Source: Streptomyces rubellomurinus (GTDB lineage Bacteria > Actinomycetota > Actinomycetes > Streptomycetales > Streptomycetaceae). From it: a DNA stretch of 64,000 bases. Positions 16,519 to 22,850 of this stretch are shown piece by piece; position 1 is the first letter of the stretch; each line of letters begins with the position of its first letter. The stretch lies in NCBI RefSeq assembly GCF_000961885.1, contig NZ_JZKH01000024.1, positions 29,274 through 93,273 of the forward strand, in the 5' to 3' direction. The position numbers and the translations under genes were made by a program. The notes below the pieces were generated by a model. It ran no database searches. It was not told the origin of the DNA and saw nothing but the letters and a program-made list of their open reading frames with translations.

Positions 16519-17490
16519 ATGGCCACCCGTGCCGTCGTTCGCGACAGGGCCGACCGGACTCGCGCGGCCCGCCCGACCAACCTCGAAGCCGACCGCGACC
16601 TGGTGGGCATGTACCTCGACGAGATCGCCAGGACGCCCCTGCTCGATGCCGCCGAGGAGGTCGAGCTCTCGCTGCGGATCGAGGCCGGCGTGTACGCCCA
16701 GCACCTGCTGGACGAGGACGAGCTGCCGAAGGGCGTCACCCGCGAGGAGCTGGAGGCGATAGCCGCCGACGCCGAGCGGGCCAAGGACGTCTTCATCCGC
16801 TCGAACCTCCGCCTCGTGGTCGCCGTCGCCCGCCGCTACCCGCGCAGCGGTCTCCCGCTGCTCGACCTCATCCAGGAGGGCAATGCGGGCCTGGTGCGCG
16901 CGGTCGAGAAGTTCGACTACGCGAAGGGCTTCAAGTTCTCCACGTACGCGACGTGGTGGATCCGCCAGGCGATCACCCGCTCGATCGCCGACCAGTCCCG
17001 CACGATCCGGCTGCCCGTGCACCTGGTGGAGGAGCTGGGCCGGATCCGCCGCGTCCAGCGGGAGAAGTCCAAGGAGCTGGGCCGCGAGGCCGAGCCGGCC
17101 GAGATCGCGGCCGAGCTGGACACCACCGAGGCCCGGATAAAGGACGTGCTGGACTGGGCGCGCGACCCGGTCAGCCTCAACATGTCCGTCGACGACGAGG
17201 GCGAGACCCAGTTCGGCGACCTGGTCGAGGACACCGGGGCGACGTCCCCCGAGGACGCCGTGATGGTCATGCTCCGCCGCGAGGAGCTGGACGACCTCAT
17301 CGGGCGGCTGGACGACCGCACGGCCTCGATCATCCGCTCCCGCTACGGGATGGAGGACGGCCGCGAGCGCACCCTCACCGAGGTGGGCAAGCAGCACGGC
17401 CTCACCCGCGAGCGGATCCGGCAGATCGAGAAGCACGCGCTGGCCGAGCTGAAGAAGATTGCCGACCACGCGGGCTTCGAAGCCGCCTGA
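16519..17490 (+). CDS. hrdD: Principal-like RNA polymerase sigma factor HrdD
   Basis: The 323-residue group 2 sigma-70 factor has conserved region 2 (NLRLVVAVARRYPRSGLPLL, DLIQEGNAGLVRAVEKFDY, STYATWWIRQAITR), region 3, and the region 4.2 helix-turn-helix (LTEVGKQHGLTRERIRQIEK). The short N-terminus (MATRAVVRDRADRTRAARP) and total length fit HrdD rather than the roughly 510-residue essential HrdB. HrdD is dispensable in S. coelicolor and stress-responsive. The upstream SigR consensus strengthens this assignment over HrdA or HrdC. ATG at 16519 with AAAGGGAG upstream. Confidence 0.88.
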   Translation: MATRAVVRDRADRTRAARPTNLEADRDLVGMYLDEIARTPLLDAAEEVELSLRIEAGVYAQHLLDEDELPKGVTREELEAIAADAERAKDVFIRSNLRLVVAVARRYPRSGLPLLDLIQEGNAGLVRAVEKFDYAKGFKFSTYATWWIRQAITRSIADQSRTIRLPVHLVEELGRIRRVQREKSKELGREAEPAEIAAELDTTEARIKDVLDWARDPVSLNMSVDDEGETQFGDLVEDTGATSPEDAVMVMLRREELDDLIGRLDDRTASIIRSRYGMEDGRERTLTEVGKQHGLTRERIRQIEKHALAELKKIADHAGFEAA

Positions 17491-17518
17491 CCAGGGCGGG
17501 TGCGAATCCCCCTGGCCC

Positions 17519-17554
17519 CGGGCCCGGGTGCGGAGCGCTCCGCACCCGGGCCCG
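17519..17554 (+). terminator. hrdD terminator: perfect 36-bp palindrome
   Basis: Bases 17519-17554 are perfectly self-complementary around a central AGCGCT, with no spacer. The palindrome starts 28 bases after the hrdD stop and would form a very stable hairpin in RNA. Confidence 0.8.
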
Positions 17555-17654
17555 CGCCGTGCGGCGGTGCTCGTAGGCTGGTGGGATCAGGCCCGGCGGG
17601 ATCGGCAGGGCGGGATCGGCAGGGCGTGGCGCGGTGGACGACGGGGTGAACGGG

Positions 17655-17876
17655 ATGAGCGAGCAGGAACAGGCGTCCGGGCAGCAGGTGCCGGACGAGC
17701 GGGAGGCTCAGGCCAAGGCCCGGGCGAAGGCGCGCCTGATCTTCGGCGACCCGCTGGACCAGCAGTCCCGGGACGACACCGACACCGGCTGGGGCGACCG
17801 CCCCGGGGCGGGGGAGAGCGGTGGACGGGGGCTGGACTGGTACCTGAGCCAGCGCCCGCCGCACCACGGCGGATAG
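17655..17876 (+). CDS. Small hydrophilic hypothetical protein
   Basis: The 73-residue hydrophilic protein has an N-terminal Gln/Glu/Ala/Lys-rich helix (DEREAQAKARAKARLIFGDP) and a Gly/Asp-rich C-terminus ending in LDWYLSQRPPHHGG. It has no signal peptide or known domain. ATG at 17655 follows a GGGGTGA-type ribosome site; an upstream in-frame GTG at 17634 is possible. The conserved-looking DWYLSQRPPHH end suggests a real gene. It converges on mscL with a 19-base gap. Confidence 0.65.
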   Translation: MSEQEQASGQQVPDEREAQAKARAKARLIFGDPLDQQSRDDTDTGWGDRPGAGESGGRGLDWYLSQRPPHHGG

Positions 17877-17895
17877 GGCATGAACCTCCAGGTGC

Positions 17896-18312
17896 TCAGC
17901 GCTGGGCGACCAGCGCGTCACGGATCTCGGTGAGCAGTTCGACCTCCTTGGCCTCCGCCTCGGCCGCGGCCTCGGCGGGGCTCTGGCGCCTGGCGGCCAT
18001 CCGGTTCATCGGCACGATCAGGACGAAGTAGACGACGGCCGCGGTGATCAGGAACTGCAGCACGGCACTGAGCACGGACCCCCACAGGATGAGGATCCCG
18101 CGCGTGACCTCTCCGGTGGCGCTCACCTCGCAGGGCCCCTTGAGGCAGGAACTGTAGGACGCGAGGTCCTTGCTCCCGAACACGCCGATGATCGGATTGA
18201 TCACGCCCTTGACGAAGGCGTTGACGATGTTGGTGAAAGCCGCGCCGATGACCACGGCGACGGCGAGTTCGACGACGTTTCCACGCAGCAGGAATTCCTT
18301 GAAGCCTTTCAT
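17896..18312 (-). CDS. mscL: Large-conductance mechanosensitive channel MscL
   Basis: The 138-residue channel opens under membrane tension to release solutes during osmotic downshock. The N-terminal helix and TM1 are typical (GFKEFLLRGNVVELAVAVVI, then GAAFTNIVNAFVKGVINPII). A periplasmic loop carries two cysteines (SSCLKGPCEV), then comes TM2 (AVLQFLITAAVVYFVLIVPM) and a Glu/Ala-rich cytoplasmic helix. ATG at 18312. The cysteine pair in the loop could form a disulfide; that is an inference. A small membrane-protein gene lies just upstream on the same strand. Confidence 0.95.
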   Translation of the reverse strand: MKGFKEFLLRGNVVELAVAVVIGAAFTNIVNAFVKGVINPIIGVFGSKDLASYSSCLKGPCEVSATGEVTRGILILWGSVLSAVLQFLITAAVVYFVLIVPMNRMAARRQSPAEAAAEAEAKEVELLTEIRDALVAQR

Positions 18313-18342
18313 GCCGCCTCGAACGACGAAGTCGCCTCCCGG

Positions 18343-18630
18343 TCACGGGTGATCTTCCGAACCCGTGGATTGACAACCCGTTCGGCTCACCGCGCTCTCG
18401 ATGGGAGGCGGCAGCCCGGCCCGCGCCGGCCCGGACGCGAGCGCCGCGGCGACCGCGAGCAGGACCAGTGCGAGCCCCAGGAGGAGCGCCGGCCCGGCCC
18501 GCCGCCGGACGGCGGCGCGCCAGCGGTGCCAGCCGCCGCACCCGCGCCGGATCGGCGGGAAGCTCGGCACCTCCCGCCGGGGCGGGACGGTCGGGGCGGG
18601 CAGGGGGACGGTGAAGCTGAGGGCGGTCAT
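18343..18630 (-). CDS. Small single-span membrane protein, possibly truncated
   Basis: The 95-residue protein starts at an ATG (18630) with a strong GGAGGTG ribosome site. It has a Pro/Arg-rich cytoplasmic start (LPAPTVPPRREVPSFPP), one membrane span (GPALLLGLALVLLAVAAALA) and about 30 residues outside. From memory, streptomycetes often have a longer protein here between mscL and the fmdB gene, with the same N-terminal layout plus a C-terminal domain. The abrupt end suggests a shortened version, but I cannot verify this. It probably shares a transcript with mscL, 30 bases downstream. Confidence 0.55.
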   Translation of the reverse strand: MTALSFTVPLPAPTVPPRREVPSFPPIRRGCGGWHRWRAAVRRRAGPALLLGLALVLLAVAAALASGPARAGLPPPIESAVSRTGCQSTGSEDHP

Positions 18631-18795
18631 CGGGCACCTCCGGAACCGGTCGGTCGATCGCTGGTGCCCCCACGATGCGTGTTCCGCCCCCGGCGCGAAA
18701 TCTTTTTCCCACCGCCTGTGGACAACCCGCCCCCACCCGAAACCCGGTTCCCCCGTACGGATCAATTCGGCCCGCCCGAGGTTTGGAGCCGAACG

Positions 18796-18845
18796 CGAAA
18801 AGGCCCGCCGCCCCGCGTGAAGCGGGAGCGACGGGCCTTTCCGAA
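18796..18845 (-). terminator. fmdB terminator hairpin
   Basis: An inverted repeat pairs AAAAGGCCCG with CGGGCCTTTC around an inner CCCGC/GCGGG stem. It lies about 90 bases past the fmdB stop. Confidence 0.7.
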
Positions 18846-18847
18846 AT

Positions 18848-18902
18848 GCTCTCGGAGCGTTCTCGGAGCGCTCTCGGGGCGTCCTCGAAGCGCTCTCGAA
18901 GC
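18848..18902. repeat. 11-bp tandem repeat, 5 units
   Basis: Five 11-bp units of the form GCTCTCGGAGC (variants GTTCTCGGAGC, GCTCTCGGGGC, GTCCTCGAAGC, GCTCTCGAAGC) run head to tail between the fmdB stop and its terminator. The period is close to one helical turn. Confidence 0.85.
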
Positions 18903-18930
18903 GATCGAGACGCGTTCCGGATCCCTGTGG

Positions 18931-19254
18931 TCAGCTCGCGGTCGAAGCCGGGGCCGACGAGGCCGTCGAGGACGAGGTCGAGGACGACGAAGAAGAAGAG
19001 GACGCGGACGACGACGAAGAGGAGGTCGTCGACGACGTCGAGGACGAGGAGCCGGCGCCCACCGAGCTGCTGGAGGACGAGCGGCTGTCGGTCCGGTAGA
19101 AGCCCGAGCCCTTGAACACGACGCCGACCGCGGAGAAGACCTTGCGCAGTCGTCCCTGGCAGTCGGGGCACGTGGTCAGCGCCTCGTCGGTGAACTTCTG
19201 CACCGCCTCCAGGCCGTTGCCGCACTCGGTGCACTGGTACTGGTACGTGGGCAC
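18931..19254 (-). CDS. FmdB-family zinc-ribbon protein with poly-serine tail
   Basis: The 107-residue protein starts with the FmdB zinc ribbon: YQYQCTECGN, then TTCPDCQG, two CxxC pairs that bind one zinc, followed by LRKVFSAVGVVFKGSGFYRTDSR. From about residue 58 on it is almost pure Ser with some Thr and Ala. FmdB proteins are small regulators or accessory factors of uncertain function. The start is GTG at 19254 with GGAGGAA upstream. A CIRCE-like operator overlaps this ribosome site, suggesting HrcA heat-shock control. The Ser tail is encoded by a GA-rich/CT-rich strand-asymmetric stretch. Confidence 0.9.
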   Translation of the reverse strand: MPTYQYQCTECGNGLEAVQKFTDEALTTCPDCQGRLRKVFSAVGVVFKGSGFYRTDSRSSSSSSVGAGSSSSTSSTTSSSSSSASSSSSSSSTSSSTASSAPASTAS

Positions 19255-19264
19255 TTGCTTCCTC

Positions 19265-19291
19265 CTGGCACTCTCGCCTGATGAGTGCTAA
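19265..19291 (-). promoter_or_regulatory. CIRCE-like HrcA operator upstream of fmdB
   Basis: On the minus strand TTAGCACTC, then nine bases, then GAGTGCCAG. The CIRCE consensus is TTAGCACTC-N9-GAGTGCTAA, so one arm is perfect, the spacer is exact and the second arm matches 7 of 9. The downstream arm runs into the GGAGGAA ribosome site of fmdB. Confidence 0.75.
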
Positions 19292-19379
19292 CGATGGTCA
19301 ATGATGCGGTATTCCGCGGGATCAGTCCAGCGACCCCGGGTGTGAGATGGGCCCGCCCGGGTTCCGCCCCGCCGTCCGC

Positions 19380-20732
19380 TCAGCCCTCGACCGCCCCCAC
19401 CAGGGCCCCGGCGCCGCCGCGCTCCGCGGAGCCCGCGACCACCCGGCTCGGCGTCCCCGGCGCCACCAGCAGGTGCCGCAGCGACACCAGCGCGACCAGC
19501 CCCAGCCCGGCGCCGACCACCGGCACCAGGAACCCGACCGAGGGCCCGTGCCCGTCGATCAGCTTGCCGGCCACCATCGAGCCGATCGCCAGACCCAGCC
19601 CGATCGCCCCGGTCAGCCAGGTGAAGGCCTCGGTCTTGGCGCCGTCCTGGACGAGCGTCTCGACCAGGGTGTAGCCGCTGATCAGGGTGGGTGCGATGGC
19701 CAGCCCGCAGACCAGTCCGGCGACGGTGAGGGCGACCAGGTTCGGCATCGCCCACAGCACCGAGGCACCCAGCACCAGCATCGAGTAGCTCATGACCATC
19801 CGCTGCTGGACGGTCCGCCGCCAGGCGATCACGCCGTACAGCACGCCGGCCAGCATCGAGCCGCCAGCGAAGATCCCGTACACGGTGCCGCCGGCGTCGT
19901 GCTGCCCGACCGAGTCGGCGAAGGCGTTCACCGAGACCTGCATCCCGCCGAACACCGTGCCGACGCCGAGGAACGCCGCGGCCAGCAGCCGCACGCCCGG
20001 CGAGGCGAGCGCGGAGGCGCGCCGCACCCCGGGCTCGGGGATGATCCGGGCGGGGGCGGTGCGCCGCTGCGCGGCGAAGGCGAGCCCGCCGACCAGGGTC
20101 AGCGAGGCCTCGGCGACCAGCGCGGCCGCCGGGTTGGCGAAGGCGGCGATGCCGGAGGCCAGGATCGGGCCGATCACGAAGGTGAACTCGTCCGTCACGG
20201 ACTCGAAGGCGAAGGCGGTGCTGACCCGGGCCGCGGCGGCGTCGGACGGGCCGTCCGCGGTGAACCGGGCCACCCAGCGGGCCCGGACCATCGCGCCGAT
20301 CTGCGGCACGCTGCCGCCCGCGGGGACGGCGGCCAGGAACAGGCTCCAGGCCGGCGCGTGGCCGAGCGCCAGCGCGATCAGCAGGCCGACCGAGGCGCCG
20401 TGCACCAGGACGGTCGGGACGAGCACCGCGGCCTGGCCGTACCGGTCGGCGAGCCGCCCGGTCTGCGGCCCGATCAGGGCCTGCGCGACGGCGGCGACGG
20501 CGGTGACCGTACCGGCCGTGCCGTACGAGCCGTGGGTCTTGGTGACCAGCAGCAGGATGCCCATGCTGAGCATCGCGTAGGGCAGCCGCGCGACGAGGGC
20601 GGGCGCCAGGAACCTCCAGGCACCAGGGGTGCGCAGCAGCGTCCCGTACCCGACGCGGGCGGGGGCCTGGGCTGCGGTGTCGGTGCTGTCCGCGATCTGC
20701 GCGGTGTCGTCGACCGTTCGGCGGGCCGTCAC
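19380..20732 (-). CDS. MFS transporter
   Basis: The 450-residue integral membrane transporter has about 12 hydrophobic spans and the MFS loop motif GRLADRYGQAAVLVPTV between TM2 and TM3. It resembles drug/sugar efflux-type MFS proteins of unknown substrate. The start is taken as GTG at 20732 because GGAAGGACC lies just upstream; an in-frame ATG at 20771 has no ribosome site. The C-terminal end is Gly/Ala-rich and cytoplasmic. It lies upstream of fmdB but is separated from it by the CIRCE region, so it is probably a separate unit. Confidence 0.88.
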   Translation of the reverse strand: MTARRTVDDTAQIADSTDTAAQAPARVGYGTLLRTPGAWRFLAPALVARLPYAMLSMGILLLVTKTHGSYGTAGTVTAVAAVAQALIGPQTGRLADRYGQAAVLVPTVLVHGASVGLLIALALGHAPAWSLFLAAVPAGGSVPQIGAMVRARWVARFTADGPSDAAAARVSTAFAFESVTDEFTFVIGPILASGIAAFANPAAALVAEASLTLVGGLAFAAQRRTAPARIIPEPGVRRASALASPGVRLLAAAFLGVGTVFGGMQVSVNAFADSVGQHDAGGTVYGIFAGGSMLAGVLYGVIAWRRTVQQRMVMSYSMLVLGASVLWAMPNLVALTVAGLVCGLAIAPTLISGYTLVETLVQDGAKTEAFTWLTGAIGLGLAIGSMVAGKLIDGHGPSVGFLVPVVGAGLGLVALVSLRHLLVAPGTPSRVVAGSAERGGAGALVGAVEG

Positions 20733-21126
20733 GGTCGGTCCTTCCTGCTGCCTGGTAGCGCGGCAGGGCATGGGGTGGCCCCGACGGCGCCGAGAGTCGT
20801 CCTCTCGCGCGTCGACCGGGGTAGATACCGGGTCGGCCCGGCCGGTGGGCCGGGGTCCGGACCGCGGCCGCCGAGCGGTCGCGCCAACTCTGCGTCAGGC
20901 AGATGCTGGGTGTGTTCTCACAGTAGTCGAACGGAGTATCCGTCCCAGCATACCGGTTACGCGCGTAGACCCGCCAGGTTCGCCGGGTGAACCGGCTCAC
21001 CAGGCGAGACGACCCGGGCGACGACCAGGCGAGACGACCGGCCTCCGGCCCCGACCCTGCAGCCCGGCCCCGAGCCAGCCCCCCCGGCCCCGACCCGCAG
21101 CCCCGCACCCCCGGGCCGGGCCGAGC
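20733..21126. other. Intergenic region between antiporter and MFS genes
   Basis: This 394-base gap upstream of the MFS gene contains a perfect 16-bp direct repeat, ACCAGGCGAGACGACC, at 20999-21014 and 21024-21039 (25-base period). A less GC-rich stretch at 20895-20965 is the likeliest promoter area for the MFS gene. No gene is visible. Confidence 0.45.
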
Positions 21127-22611
21127 TCACTTCCCGTTCAGCCACCCCGCGAGCTTGCCGCCCTTGTCCACGGCCCGCAGCCGCCGCTCCGCCGCCTCGC
21201 CGACCTCGTCCGTGGTGACCACCAGCAGCTCGTCCCCGCCGCGCAGCATGGTCGCCTTGTCCGGCACGAAGGAGTTGCCCTCCCGCACGACCAGGGTGAC
21301 GGCCGCCCCCTTGGGCAGCCGCAGCTCGCTGATCTCGACCCCGGACATCCTGGAGTCCGGCGCGAGCGAGACGGACAGCAGGTGCCCGTGCAGCTTCTCC
21401 AGCGGGGCGGACTCGATGTCGAGGTCCTGGCCCATCGCGCCCTCGGCGATCCGCAGCCGCTTGGCCACCCAGGGCAGGGTCGGCCCCTGGAGCAGGGTGA
21501 AGACGACGACCAGGATGAAGACGATGTTGAACACGTCGTCGGCCTGGTGCGCGCCCGACACCACCGGGATGGTGGCCAGCACGATGGGCACCGCCCCGCG
21601 CAGCCCGGCCCAGCTGAGCAGCGCCTGCTCGCGTATCGACACCCGGAACGGGGTGAGGGTGAGCACCACCGACAGCGGCCGGGCGAGGAACACCAGCACC
21701 GCGCCGATCACCAGCGCGGGGACCACCGCGTCGCCCATGCTCTCGGGCGCGGCGAGCAGCCCGAGCAGGACGAACATGCCGATCTGCCCGATCCAGGCCA
21801 GGCCGTCCGCGAAGCCGCGCACCGCCGGTCCGTGCGGCAGCTTGGAGTTCCCGAGGATCACGGCGCTGATGTAGACGGCGAGGAAGCCGGAGCCGTGCAG
21901 CAGCGAGCCGCCGGCGTAGGCGAGCACGGTCAGCGCCACCACGGCGATCGGGTACAGGCCCGAGGAGGGCAGCGCGACGTGCTTGACGGCGAACGCGCCC
22001 AGCTTGCCGACCGCGAGGCCGACGGCCGCGCCGATCGCCAGCTCGGCGACGATGGTGCCGAGCAGGACGTACCAGGTGCCGGGCTCGCCGGTGCTGGCGA
22101 AGGCGACGACGAGGATGACGACGGGCGCGTCGTTGAAGCCGGACTCGGCCTCCAGCAGGCCGGTGAGCCGGTGCGGCAGCGGCACCATCCGCAGCACCGA
22201 GAAGACGGCCGCGGCGTCGGTGGAGGAGACGATCGCGCCGAGCAGCAGCGAGGTCTGCCAGTCCAGGCCGACCAGCCAGTGCGCGCCGGCCGCGGTGACG
22301 AAGACGCTGACCCCGACGCCGACGGTGGCGAGCACGGTGGCGGCCGGCATCGCGGGTCTGACCTCGCGCCAGTTCGTCTTGAGGCCGCCCTCGGCCAGGA
22401 TCACCACCAGGGCCGCGTAGCCGAGCACCTGGGTGAGCTCGGCGTTGTTGAAGGTGACGCCGATTCCGTTCTGGCCCAGCGCCACGCCGATCCCCAGGTA
22501 GATCAGCAGGCTGGGCAGCCCCGATCTGGTCGAGAACCGCACGGCGACCACCGCGACCAGCAGGATCACGGAGGATTCGAGCAGGAGCTGGTTCAGGTGG
22601 GCGACGTTCAC
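21127..22611 (-). CDS. Potassium/proton antiporter, CPA1 type with RCK_C domain
   Basis: The 494-residue monovalent cation:proton antiporter (NhaP2-type) has 12-13 membrane spans over residues 1-400. Conserved ion-pathway segments include SSTDAAAVFSVLR, GLLEAESGFNDAPVVILV and LSWAGLRGAVPIVLAT. The cytoplasmic C-terminus (about 405-494) is an RCK_C/TrkA_C domain (SGVEISELRLPKGAAVTLVV, LRGGDELLVVTTDE), which commonly binds regulatory nucleotides such as cyclic di-AMP. The start is GTG at 22611 with GAGGTG upstream. It probably exports K+ or Na+ for turgor and pH control. Confidence 0.92.
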   Translation of the reverse strand: MNVAHLNQLLLESSVILLVAVVAVRFSTRSGLPSLLIYLGIGVALGQNGIGVTFNNAELTQVLGYAALVVILAEGGLKTNWREVRPAMPAATVLATVGVGVSVFVTAAGAHWLVGLDWQTSLLLGAIVSSTDAAAVFSVLRMVPLPHRLTGLLEAESGFNDAPVVILVVAFASTGEPGTWYVLLGTIVAELAIGAAVGLAVGKLGAFAVKHVALPSSGLYPIAVVALTVLAYAGGSLLHGSGFLAVYISAVILGNSKLPHGPAVRGFADGLAWIGQIGMFVLLGLLAAPESMGDAVVPALVIGAVLVFLARPLSVVLTLTPFRVSIREQALLSWAGLRGAVPIVLATIPVVSGAHQADDVFNIVFILVVVFTLLQGPTLPWVAKRLRIAEGAMGQDLDIESAPLEKLHGHLLSVSLAPDSRMSGVEISELRLPKGAAVTLVVREGNSFVPDKATMLRGGDELLVVTTDEVGEAAERRLRAVDKGGKLAGWLNGK

Positions 22612-22850
22612 GCAGGGGCACCTCGGGCAGGCAGGGGCGGACGGGGTGTCTGGGTGGTGCGGGGGGTGACCCGTTAAGAAGCCGTCAATGCTCCCCTTGC
22701 GGATCGTTACTCAGTCTAACATTTTGCCATATCTTTAGCTTGGTCCCCCGTTCACAGCGTCCGGCCGACTCGGCCTAATGTGGTGCCCTGTCACGGCCCC
22801 AGGCCCTGGACACGCCCGCCCGCCCCGAAGTCAGGACCGCAAGGACCCAG

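Larger units (their letters stand above)
18631..18930. other. Intergenic region with terminator and tandem repeat
   Basis: These 300 bases between fmdB and the small membrane protein gene contain the fmdB terminator hairpin (18796-18845) and, next to it, five tandem 11-bp repeats (18848-18902). A promoter for the downstream pair is probably within 18650-18790, but I cannot assign its boxes. Confidence 0.5.

Noticed and set aside
16519..17490. Alternative naming of the sigma factor as HrdB
   Set aside because: The protein lacks the long acidic N-terminal region of HrdB; its length and SigR promoter fit HrdD.
22612..22850. Possible cyclic di-AMP or other riboswitch upstream of the K+/H+ antiporter gene
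   Set aside because: The AT-rich patch suggested regulation, but I could not find the conserved elements of the ydaO-type or other known riboswitches.
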